From positions 70,001 to 134,000 of the forward strand of contig JACKDN010000024.1 in assembly GCA_020633465.1 (NCBI GenBank): a stretch of DNA of 64,000 nt, written 5' to 3'. The notes under the pieces are model-generated. The model was given only the letters and a program-made list of their open reading frames with translations, was not told the DNA's origin and ran no database searches. A program made the translations under genes and the position numbers. This DNA is from Myxococcales bacterium. GTDB lineage: Bacteria > Myxococcota_A > Bradymonadia > UBA7976 > UBA1532. Of this stretch, positions 54,941 through 64,000 are shown piece by piece (the first letter of the stretch is position 1; each line of letters starts with the position of its first letter).

Positions 54941-57058
54941 ATGAACCGCCCGGACGATCTCGCCGCCCTCGACCGCCAGCCAGCCGACTACGTGCCGCGC
55001 ACCCGCCACCTCGAGCCCGACGGGCGCCCGACCTACACCAACCGCCTCATCCACGAGGCCAGCCCGTACCTGCGCCAGCACGCGCACAACCCGGTGGACT
55101 GGTGGCCGTGGGGCGACGCGGCCTTCGCCGAGGCCGCGCGGCGCGCCGTGCCGGTCTTCCTGAGCGTGGGCTACAGCACCTGCCACTGGTGCCACGTGAT
55201 GGAGCACGAGTCGTTCGAGGACGTCGAGATCGCCGCCTTCCTCAACGCCCACTTCGTGCCGGTGAAGGTCGATCGCGAGGAGCGCCCGGACGTCGACGCG
55301 GTGCACATGGCCTTCCTGCAGCGCACCACGGGCGGCGGGGGCTGGCCGATGAGCGTCTGGCTGACCCCCGAGCGGCGGCCTCTGTTCGCCGGCACCTACT
55401 TCCCGCCGCGCGACGGCGATCGGGGCGGCATGCGCGGCTTCCTGACCGTGCTGCGGGCGCTGGCTGCCAACTGGCGCGACCCCGCGCTGCAGCAGCAGGC
55501 CGAGCCGGTGCTCGAGGCCCTGCGCCAGCCGACCACCGTGCTGGGCGGCGCCCTGCCCGATGGGGCGCCCCTCGACGGCCTCGAGCGCGTCTACCTCGAG
55601 CTGTTCGACGCCACCTGGGGCGGCTTCGGACGCGCGCCGAAGTTCCCGCGTCCCTGCGTCCTCGAGGGCCTGCTGCGCCAGTGGCAGCGCAGCGGCGACG
55701 CCCGCACGCTGGAGGCGGTGCGCCGCACCCTCGAGCGCATGCACTGCGGCGGCATGTACGATCACGTCGGGGGCGGCTTCGCCCGCTACAGCGTCGACGT
55801 CTCGTGGACCGTCCCGCACTTCGAGAAGATGCTGTACGACAACGCCCAGCTGGTGGTGGCCTACCTCGAGGGCTACCAGGCCACGGGCGAGGCGCACTTC
55901 GCCCGCGTCGCACGCGACGTCCTGCGCTACCTCGACCGCGAGATGAGCCACCCGGACGGCGGCTTCTACTCGGCCACCGACGCCGACAGCGCCGACGCCG
56001 ACGGCCACCTGCACGAGGGCCTGTTCTTCACCTGGACGCCGAGCGAGATCGACGCCGCGCTGCCGGCCGACGACGCCGCGTGGGTGAAGGCCACCTTCAA
56101 CGTCCGCGCGGGCGGCAACTTCGAGGGCCGCACGGTGCTGCACCTCGACCGCCCCCTGTCCGCTGCCGACCACGCCCGCTGGCTCGAGGTGCGCGAGGCC
56201 CTCTACGCCGTGCGCGCGAAGCGGCCCGCGCCCGGCCTCGACGACAAGATCCTCGCCGCCTGGAACGGCCTGGCCATCTCGGCCTTCGCCCGCGCGTCGC
56301 TCGTGCTGGGCGAGCCGCGCTTCGCCGAGCGCGCCGCGCGCGCGGCCGACTTCGTCCTCACGACGTTGCGCGACGGCGCCCGCCTCCGCCGCTCGTGGCG
56401 CGCGGGCGTCGACGGTCCGCCGGCCGTGCTCGACGACTACGCCGCGATGGTGGGCGCCGCCCTCGACCTGCTCGAGGCCACCGGCGAGGTGCGCTGGCTG
56501 GACGCCGCCCTCGACCTGCAGACCGTGCTGGACGCCCACTTCGCCGATCCGGCGGGCGGCTACTTCCGCACGCCCGACGACGGCGAGGCCCTGCTGTTCC
56601 GCGAGAAGCCCGACTACGACGGCGCCGAGCCCAGCGGCAACAGCCTGTGCGCCAACAACCTGCTGCGGCTGGCCGAGATCACCGACGACGACGCCCCCCG
56701 GGACTGGGCCCTCGAGACCCTGCGCGGCTTCGCCGAGGCCCTGCACCACGCGCCGCACGCCGTGCCCAAGCTGTGCTGCGCGCTGGCCTGGCACCACGCC
56801 GCCGTGCGCCAGGTGGCCCTGGTCACGCCCGACGCCACGCGGCCGGACGCTCTGCTGGCCGCGGCGCACGCGCCCTTCGCGCCGCACAAGGTCGTGCTGT
56901 GGGGACCGGCGAACGGACCGCTGGCCGAACGGGTGCCCCTGTTCACCGACCGGAAGGCCGGCGACGCGGGGCCTTTGGCCTACGTCTGTGTGGGGATGAG
57001 CTGCGACCTGCCGACCGACGATCCCGAGCGGGTCGCGCGGCAGGTCGCGGTGCCGTAG
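54941..57058 (+). CDS. Thioredoxin-domain protein of DUF255/YyaL family
   Basis: 705 aa. N-terminal thioredoxin-like domain with NPVDWWPWGDAAF, the CxxC motif STCHWCHVM (Cys81, Cys84) and GGGGWPMSVWLTPERRPLF. The remainder (about 200-690) is an (alpha/alpha) six-hairpin glycosidase-like toroid (GGMYDHVGGGFARYSVD, VPHFEKMLYDNAQL, DEDKIL-type segment DDKILAAWNGLAISAF). This matches YyaL/SPATA20 in full length. Physiological role uncertain. Cytoplasmic, no signal. AAGGAG precedes ATG 54941. Confidence 0.93.
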   Translation: MNRPDDLAALDRQPADYVPRTRHLEPDGRPTYTNRLIHEASPYLRQHAHNPVDWWPWGDAAFAEAARRAVPVFLSVGYSTCHWCHVMEHESFEDVEIAAFLNAHFVPVKVDREERPDVDAVHMAFLQRTTGGGGWPMSVWLTPERRPLFAGTYFPPRDGDRGGMRGFLTVLRALAANWRDPALQQQAEPVLEALRQPTTVLGGALPDGAPLDGLERVYLELFDATWGGFGRAPKFPRPCVLEGLLRQWQRSGDARTLEAVRRTLERMHCGGMYDHVGGGFARYSVDVSWTVPHFEKMLYDNAQLVVAYLEGYQATGEAHFARVARDVLRYLDREMSHPDGGFYSATDADSADADGHLHEGLFFTWTPSEIDAALPADDAAWVKATFNVRAGGNFEGRTVLHLDRPLSAADHARWLEVREALYAVRAKRPAPGLDDKILAAWNGLAISAFARASLVLGEPRFAERAARAADFVLTTLRDGARLRRSWRAGVDGPPAVLDDYAAMVGAALDLLEATGEVRWLDAALDLQTVLDAHFADPAGGYFRTPDDGEALLFREKPDYDGAEPSGNSLCANNLLRLAEITDDDAPRDWALETLRGFAEALHHAPHAVPKLCCALAWHHAAVRQVALVTPDATRPDALLAAAHAPFAPHKVVLWGPANGPLAERVPLFTDRKAGDAGPLAYVCVGMSCDLPTDDPERVARQVAVP

Positions 57059-57065
57059 CGGAGCG

Positions 57066-59231
57066 CTACTGCTGCTGGCGCGCGACGAGCGTGTAGGGCC
57101 CGATCCAGCCGTTGCCCGCCGCCTGATCCAGGAAGCCGTCGACGAACACGTAGATCGTCTGGTCGGCCTCGAGGGTGACGCGGATCAGGCTGAACGGGTT
57201 GTCCATGCCGATGTCGTCGTTGCAGGCGATCTCGAGCGTCGGGTACAGCACGCCGGTGAAGCCGCAGTGCGTGCGGGCGTAGAGCACCGTGTCGGCGCCG
57301 CCGGCGGCCGAGTTGGTGATGAAGCTGTACTCACCCGCGGCGGGCGCCGTGAAGGTGAAGATGTTGTTGCCGATGCCGCCGCCGCACTCACCCACGGTGA
57401 CCGACTCGGGCATCTGGCTCAGATCACCCTCGTAGCGCCACTCGCCGTCGCCGGAGGCGTTGTCGTTCAGGTTGATGGCGGCCGGGTAGTCCTCGGGGCA
57501 CTCCGTCGGCGCCACGCCGCAGGTCGGATCGACCTCGTCGTCGAGCGAGAAGCACACGTCGGTCTCGGGGCACAGCGTGCGCGCGTTGCGGCGGTCGCAG
57601 GCCTCGCCGGTGGCCACCATGACCGGCTCGTTGAAGTCGGCGAAGGCGAGATCGGTGGTGTCGCTCTCGAGGCCCTCTTCGTCGAGCACCTTGATGCGCA
57701 GCGTCGTGAAGTCGAAGTTGTCGGGGATGCCGATGCTGATCAGCGCCGTGTAGTTGCCCGGGTTCTCGGCGTCGTAGTTCACGTCGTTGAACGCGAAGGT
57801 CTGGACCGGGACCTCGTTGCCCTCGACCACGATCAGGTTGCCCTCCTCGTCGAGCAGGCTGAACTCGACGGCCAGGACGTCCTCGTCGGTGTCCATGCCG
57901 AGCACCTCGAGGCCCATCACGCGATCCATCGCGTTCCAGTAGCCGGTCGCCGTCATCAGCGTCGGCGCCACGATGGCCTCGCAGGTGAACATCTCGTCCT
58001 CGTCGCGATCGAGGCAGGCGGTGCCCTCGACGCAGTCGTCGGCGAGGCGGTCTTCGTCACAGGCCATGCCCGCCTCGATCGAGGGCGGCGCCTCGAGCGG
58101 GTTGAACACGATGGGCTCGGCCGTGTTGTTCTGGCTGTCGGTGAGCTGCACCTGGATGCCGACGGTCAGGCCGCCGAGCTCGTCGCCGAGGCCGATGCGC
58201 GACTTGAAGACGAACTCGGTCTGGCCATAGATCTCCTCGTCCGACTGGATGAACGCCTGCGTGCCGCCGGTGTCCGGGTTCAGCACGATGGGCTGGCCGT
58301 CGGCGCCGATGAGCTGCAGCCGGATGCCCTGCGCGTCGGCGCTGGCGTCGGCGCCCTCGAGGCGGATCAGCAGCTCGTTGTCGGTGGTCTTGAAGGCCGA
58401 GCCACCCGTGATCGAGGGCGGGGTGTCCTCGGTGCAGATCGACGGATCGGCGTCCTCGAGCGGCGTGAAGCAGAAGTCGCTCGCGCCGCAGGTGTTCGCC
58501 AGGCCGGCGGGATCACACTCGCCGCCGGTCTCGACGACCTCGATCAGGCGCGCGGCCAGATCGAAGGTGCCGCCGGGAGGCGCGCCCTGGCCGGCCCAGG
58601 CGTCGACGATGATGTACGCCTCGTCGCCCTGCTCGAGCGTCAGCGTGACGCCGCTGTCGAACACGGCGCCCGGCTCGCGGTCGTCGTTGCAGGCCACCTC
58701 GGTCATCGCGTCGTCGCACGTGGTGCGGGCGTACATGATGGTGTCGAAGTCGGTGTTGTCGGTGAAGAACAGCCAGTTGCCGGCCGACGGCGCCACGAAG
58801 TGGAAGGCCGCGTCCTGGCCGGCGCCGAAGCCGCTGGTGCAGCCCTCGCCGGGATCGAAGGCGTTCTGATCGCTGCTGGCCGCGCCGCTGACGATCAGGG
58901 TGCCGTCGCCGCCGTCGGTGGCCTCGTCGTTGAACTCGACCACGGGCAGGCCGCTGCAGGGGCCGGTCGGCGGCGTGCCGCCCATGCCACCCATGCCGCC
59001 CATGCCGGGATCGCCGCCCATGCCGGGATCGCCGCCCTGGCCGGGATCGCCGCCCTGACCGGGATCGCCGCCCTGCCCAGGCGTGCCGCCCATGCCGGGG
59101 GTGCCGCCCATGCCGGGGGTGCCGCCCGCGCCGGGGCCCATGTCCGCCGTGCCGCCGCCACCGCCGTCGTCACAGCCCACGGTCAGCGCGGCCGCCGCGG
59201 CCACGCCCATCCAGAACTTCAGCTTCGTCAT
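57066..59231 (-). CDS. Large lipoprotein with PPC-like domains and Gly-rich linker
   Basis: 721 aa from the second of two nearby ATGs (59231), as AGGGGAG lies 6 nt before it but directly abuts the first (59237). The signal ends TVGC (lipobox). A linker of GGTPGM / GGDPGQ repeats (about 30-85) is followed by a PPC-like beta domain (about 100-235: NWLFFTDNTDFDTIMYART, VACNDD). Two or three Ig-like domains and short Cys-rich segments follow (about 240-590). A second PPC-like domain closes the protein (about 610-720: YSFITNSAAGGADTVLYART, IACNDDIG, DQTIYVFVDGF). Probably surface-exposed, with no enzymatic domain. The linker is in frame here, unlike the TSP3 lipoprotein at 17500. Confidence 0.85.
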   Translation of the reverse strand: MTKLKFWMGVAAAAALTVGCDDGGGGGTADMGPGAGGTPGMGGTPGMGGTPGQGGDPGQGGDPGQGGDPGMGGDPGMGGMGGMGGTPPTGPCSGLPVVEFNDEATDGGDGTLIVSGAASSDQNAFDPGEGCTSGFGAGQDAAFHFVAPSAGNWLFFTDNTDFDTIMYARTTCDDAMTEVACNDDREPGAVFDSGVTLTLEQGDEAYIIVDAWAGQGAPPGGTFDLAARLIEVVETGGECDPAGLANTCGASDFCFTPLEDADPSICTEDTPPSITGGSAFKTTDNELLIRLEGADASADAQGIRLQLIGADGQPIVLNPDTGGTQAFIQSDEEIYGQTEFVFKSRIGLGDELGGLTVGIQVQLTDSQNNTAEPIVFNPLEAPPSIEAGMACDEDRLADDCVEGTACLDRDEDEMFTCEAIVAPTLMTATGYWNAMDRVMGLEVLGMDTDEDVLAVEFSLLDEEGNLIVVEGNEVPVQTFAFNDVNYDAENPGNYTALISIGIPDNFDFTTLRIKVLDEEGLESDTTDLAFADFNEPVMVATGEACDRRNARTLCPETDVCFSLDDEVDPTCGVAPTECPEDYPAAINLNDNASGDGEWRYEGDLSQMPESVTVGECGGGIGNNIFTFTAPAAGEYSFITNSAAGGADTVLYARTHCGFTGVLYPTLEIACNDDIGMDNPFSLIRVTLEADQTIYVFVDGFLDQAAGNGWIGPYTLVARQQQ

Positions 59232-59299
59232 CGCCATCTCCCCTGGCCGTCTTGCCGCTCTCTTGCCGGAAAGCGGTCCTGCATACACGTTCGCCGCTC

Positions 59300-60913
<1,614 letters not shown>

Positions 60914-60914
60914 G

Positions 60915-62384
60915 TCAGTTCGCCGGCACGGTCCGCTCGGCCGCCCACTGGCGCAGCCACTCCACCTTCTCGGCCATGACCACCGACAGGGGCTGCGTGC
61001 GCGTGACCTCGTCGATCACGTGCGCCTGCGTCAGCTCGGCGCCGGCCTCGCGCGCCAGGTAGCGCGCCGACACCACCGCCTGCTCGATCTCGGCGCCCGA
61101 GAAGCCGTCGGTGGCGTCGGCGAGGGCCTCGAGGTCGAACGCGTCGACCGCCAGCCCGCGCTTGCGCAGATGGATGTCGAAGATCTCGGCGCGCACCGCG
61201 GCGTCGGGCAGGTCGACGAAGAAGATCTCGTCCAGCCGCCCCTTGCGGATCAGCTCGGGCGGCAGGCGGTCGATCTCGTTGGCCGTCGCGACGATGAAGA
61301 CGGCCTCCTTGCGCTCGTTCATCCAGGTCAGCAGATGCCCCAGCAGGCGGCGCGAGGTGCCGCCGTCGTTGCCGGCGTCGTCGCTGACCGCCTTCTCGAT
61401 CTCGTCGACCCACAGCACGCAGGGCGCCATCAGCTCGGCGGTGGCCAGCGCCTCGCGCAGGTTCTGCTCGGTCTGCCCGAAGAACTTGTTGTACAGGCCG
61501 CCCACGTCCAGGCGCAGCAGGGGCAGATCCCAGGCGCCCGCGGTGGCCTTGGCGGCCAGGCTCTTGCCGCCGCCCTGCACGCCGACCAGCAGCACGCCGC
61601 GCGGGGGGTCGAGGCCCTCGTCGGGGGTGAAGAAGGCCTCGCGGCGCAGGCCCAGCCAGCGCTTCAGGCCGGCCAGCCCGCCGACGTCGGCGAAGCGCGC
61701 GGTGTCGAACTCGAAGGCGACCGCGCCGCCCTGGTCGAGCAGGCGCTGCTTGGCGCGCACGACGTTGGGCAGATCGGCGGCGGTGATCGCGCCGTCGTCC
61801 CAGATGGCCGCGCGGGCGAGGCGCCGGGCGTCGGCCTCGGTCAGCCCGCTCAGGTTGTGCACCAGCATGGCGAGCGTCGCGCGGTCGGCCGCCACCTTGC
61901 GGTCGTGGTGGCGCGACCAGGCGCGGGCCTCCTCGCGCACGATCTGCTCGAGCTTGGCGGTGCCCGGCAGCGAGACGTGGAAGCGGGCCGCGTAGGGGCG
62001 CAGCTCGGGCGGTACCTCGACGCGGTGGCTGACCAGCACGACCGTGTGCGGCACGTGCTCGCGGCGCAGGGCGATGTCCTTCAGCAGGCGCACGCGGATG
62101 GGGTCTTCGAGGAAGGGGTGGAAGTCCAGCAGCAGGAACACCGCCGGGCTGGTCATCGCCTTGATCTCTTTGAGCACCGCGTCGGGATCGGTGTGCACCG
62201 GCTTGCGGGCCAGCCCGGGGTGCAAGCTGAGGCCGTCGGTGCAGCTCCACAGGTACAGTGAGCGGCGCTCGTGGACGAGCAGGCGGCCGAACAGGTCGAT
62301 GACGCGGGGCTCCTCGACGGACTCGACGACCAGCAGGCCGACGTGCGAGTCGAGGAGCAGGCGGAGGTCGTGCACGTCGTTCAT
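60915..62384 (-). CDS. Ycf46-like AAA+ ATPase
   Basis: 489 aa from ATG 62384. The N-terminal degenerate P-loop-like domain (1-190: LLLDSHVGLLVVESVEEPRV, VFLLLDFHPFL) and C-terminal AAA+ domain match the cyanobacterial/chloroplast Ycf46 layout. The AAA+ domain has FADVGGLAGLKRWLGLR, Walker A GVQGGGKSLAAKA, Walker B CVLWVDEIEKA and GRLDEIFFVDLP. The role of Ycf46 is poorly known. Here it lies between rtcR (1 nt downstream) and the divergent rtcA (28 nt away), so a part in the RNA-repair response is suggested by context only. Confidence 0.88.
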   Translation of the reverse strand: MNDVHDLRLLLDSHVGLLVVESVEEPRVIDLFGRLLVHERRSLYLWSCTDGLSLHPGLARKPVHTDPDAVLKEIKAMTSPAVFLLLDFHPFLEDPIRVRLLKDIALRREHVPHTVVLVSHRVEVPPELRPYAARFHVSLPGTAKLEQIVREEARAWSRHHDRKVAADRATLAMLVHNLSGLTEADARRLARAAIWDDGAITAADLPNVVRAKQRLLDQGGAVAFEFDTARFADVGGLAGLKRWLGLRREAFFTPDEGLDPPRGVLLVGVQGGGKSLAAKATAGAWDLPLLRLDVGGLYNKFFGQTEQNLREALATAELMAPCVLWVDEIEKAVSDDAGNDGGTSRRLLGHLLTWMNERKEAVFIVATANEIDRLPPELIRKGRLDEIFFVDLPDAAVRAEIFDIHLRKRGLAVDAFDLEALADATDGFSGAEIEQAVVSARYLAREAGAELTQAHVIDEVTRTQPLSVVMAEKVEWLRQWAAERTVPAN

Positions 62385-62412
62385 GCGCGACAGCATACGG
62401 GAGGTGAGGGCG

Positions 62413-63423
62413 ATGGTGGTGATCGACGGCGCGCGCGGCGAGGGCGGCGGGCAGGTGCTGCGCACGGGGTTGTGCCTGTCGCTGCTGACCGGGCGGCCGG
62501 TGCGCTTCGAGAACATCCGCGCCGGGCGGTCGAAGCCGGGGTTGTTGCGGCAGCACCTGACGGCGGTGCGCGCGGCGACGGCGGTGGGGCGCGCGACGGT
62601 CGAGGGCGACGCGCTCGGCAGCCGGTCGCTGAGCTTCCGGCCGACGACGCGCGCGGGGGGCGAGCACCACTTCGCGGTGGGCAGCGCGGGCAGCGCGACG
62701 CTGGTGCTGCAGACGGTGCTGCCCGCCCTGCTGGCCGCCGACGGGCCGGCGCGCGTGGTGCTCGAGGGCGGCACGCACAACCCGTGGGCGCCGCCCTTCC
62801 CCTTCCTGGCCGACACGTTTCTTCCTGCGCTCGCGCGCATGGGCGCGCGCGTGACCGCCACCCTCGAGCGCGCCGGCTTCTTCCCCGCGGGCGGCGGGCG
62901 CTTCGTGGTCGAGGTGACGCCGGGCGCGCTGCAGCCGCTGTCGCTGCTCGAGCGCGGCCCGCTGACGGTGAAGCGCGCGGTGGCCCTGGTGGCGAACCTG
63001 CCGCGGGCGGTCGGCGAGCGCGAGCTGGCGCGCGTGCAGAAGCGGCTGGGCGTGCCCGACGCCGGCTGCAGCGTCGTGCAGATCGCCTCGCCCGGGCCGG
63101 GCAACGCGCTGCACGTGCACCTGGGCTTCGACGGGCTGACCGAGACGTTCTCGGCCTTCGGGCGCAAGGGCATCCGCGCCGAGCAGGTGGCCGACGACGC
63201 CGTCGACGAGGCCCGCGCCTGGCTGGCCGCCGAGGTGCCGGTCGGCCCGCACCTGGCCGATCAGCTGATGCTGCCCCTCGCGCTGGCCGGCGGCGGCGCC
63301 TTCCGGACGCTGGCGCCCACCGGGCACGCGACGACGCAGGTGGAGAGCATCCGCCACTTCCTCGACGTCGCCCTGCGCCTCGAGCGCGAGAGCGAGAAGG
63401 TGTGGCGGTTCGAGGTGGGGTGA
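62413..63423 (+). CDS. rtcA: RNA 3'-terminal phosphate cyclase RtcA
   Basis: 336 aa from ATG 62413 with GAGGTGAGGG just upstream. It converts RNA 3'-phosphate ends to 2',3'-cyclic phosphate with ATP. Family motifs: DGARGEGGGQVLRTGLCLS, RAGRSKPGLLRQHLTAV, GGTHNPWAPPFPFL, RAGFFPAGGGR and TGHATTQVESIRHFL, the last holding the adenylated His. It is full length. The usual partner rtcB is not present, and rtcA is followed convergently by a MATE gene. Confidence 0.95.
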   Translation: MVVIDGARGEGGGQVLRTGLCLSLLTGRPVRFENIRAGRSKPGLLRQHLTAVRAATAVGRATVEGDALGSRSLSFRPTTRAGGEHHFAVGSAGSATLVLQTVLPALLAADGPARVVLEGGTHNPWAPPFPFLADTFLPALARMGARVTATLERAGFFPAGGGRFVVEVTPGALQPLSLLERGPLTVKRAVALVANLPRAVGERELARVQKRLGVPDAGCSVVQIASPGPGNALHVHLGFDGLTETFSAFGRKGIRAEQVADDAVDEARAWLAAEVPVGPHLADQLMLPLALAGGGAFRTLAPTGHATTQVESIRHFLDVALRLERESEKVWRFEVG

Positions 63424-63432
63424 CGGGCGGCC

Positions 63433-64000
63433 CTACACCTCGACCCGGCCCCACGCCCCGCGCGCCCAGATGGTGGCGAAGACGCCGGCGAGGCCGACGC
63501 GCGCGCCCATGTAGACGGCGAAGATCGCGATCAGCCCGCCGCCCGCCCACGGGCCGACGAACCAGACGAGCGGCAGCTGGACGAACCACTGGATGCCGAT
63601 CGACACCACCATCACGATGCGGCTGTCGCCCGCGCCGAGCAGCGCGTTGAGCAGCACCATGCCCACCGCCTCGAAGGCCAGGGTCGCGGCCACCAGGCGC
63701 AGCGGCCCCTCGGCCAGCGCCAGCGTGTCGGCGTTGTGGATGAAGGGCGCCAGCAGCAGATCGGGCACCACCAGCGCGGGCAGCGCCAGCACGCCCATCG
63801 TCAGGGCCGCGATCTTCGTCACGTCCCAGCCCCACTGGCGCGCGTCGGCGTGATCGCCGCGCCCGAGCGCCTGCCCCACCAGCGACGCCGCCGCGATGCC
63901 GAAGCCGAGCCCGGGCAGGATGGCCACCAGCATCAGGTTCACCAGCACGTTGGCCGCGGCCAGCTCCTGCGTGCCCACCATGCCGACCAGCGTGAAGAAC
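63433..64000 (-). CDS. MATE-family efflux transporter, C-terminal part (5' end beyond right edge)
   Basis: The frame is open through the right edge. The visible 189 residues hold about six membrane helices of the C-terminal half of a MATE/NorM-type transporter: LAAANVLVNLMLVAILPGLG, ASLVGQALGRGDHADARQWG and ALLGAGDSRIVMVVSIGIQW are family hallmarks. It exports cationic compounds against Na+ or H+. Substrate unknown. It converges on rtcA with 9 nt between stops. Confidence 0.88.
   Translation of the reverse strand, partial: FFTLVGMVGTQELAAANVLVNLMLVAILPGLGFGIAAASLVGQALGRGDHADARQWGWDVTKIAALTMGVLALPALVVPDLLLAPFIHNADTLALAEGPLRLVAATLAFEAVGMVLLNALLGAGDSRIVMVVSIGIQWFVQLPLVWFVGPWAGGGLIAIFAVYMGARVGLAGVFATIWARGAWGRVEV

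Overview
This is high-GC bacterial chromosome. The 16S gene carries the DELTA495a probe site (3566-3583). Other traits point the same way: Gly-rich-linker lipoproteins with PPC-like or thrombospondin type-3 repeats, frequent GTG starts, and a compact microcompartment operon like the one I recall from Haliangium. Together they suggest a Myxococcota or other former deltaproteobacterium; genus cannot be called. Everything below is read from sequence; no database search was run.

Layout. 1-4.3 kb: rRNA operon on the minus strand (23S cut by the left edge, tRNA-less spacer, 16S, leader and promoter, with a visible pre-16S processing stem). 4.5-9.0 kb: a parvulin lipoprotein, one MotA followed by two MotB paralogues, and a frame-disrupted membrane/coiled-coil gene. 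9.1-12.4 kb (minus): a five-gene bacterial microcompartment operon of BMC-T, BMC-H, BMC-P, CoA-acylating aldehyde dehydrogenase and a second BMC-T. 12.5-20 kb: PilZ protein, lipoproteins, rpsT, lptE-holA, a TPR protein and a TSP3-repeat lipoprotein. 20-24.3 kb (minus): nfeD, floA, a 58-residue ORF and a membrane-anchored zincin, tightly packed.

25.3-35.7 kb (minus): one long co-directional run of yceD, rpmF, plsX, fabH, acpP, fabF, rpiB, nrdR, ribD, ribE, ribBX, ribH, nusB, a small protein and a signal-peptidase-like protein with both catalytic residues replaced. It joins ribosome, fatty-acid, riboflavin and transcription-factor genes, mostly through 1-4 nt overlaps, with promoters visible before yceD and acpP. 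35.8-39.2 kb: mlaE-mlaD lipid transport and an unknown Pro-rich protein. 39.2-45.4 kb: trkA-trkH potassium uptake and a type 2 isoleucyl-tRNA synthetase. 45.4-49.3 kb: a MarR regulator divergent from a fadA-fadB beta-oxidation pair, with a 32-bp dyad operator between them.

49.3-54 kb is an accessory segment bounded by intergenic hexanucleotide repeats. It holds an Xre/RES-type toxin-antitoxin pair, an AAA ATPase fused to a PD-(D/E)XK-like nuclease, an unrecognised gene and gene debris. 54-64 kb: an outer-membrane barrel, a thioredoxin-fold DUF255 protein, a PPC-like lipoprotein, an rtcR / Ycf46-like AAA / rtcA RNA-repair neighbourhood without rtcB, and a MATE transporter cut by the right edge.

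The most interesting items are the microcompartment operon with no signature enzyme, the pseudo-signal peptidase, the rtc locus with an AAA ATPase, the one-MotA/two-MotB stator set, a set of apparently leaderless GTG genes, and the repeat-bounded accessory segment.
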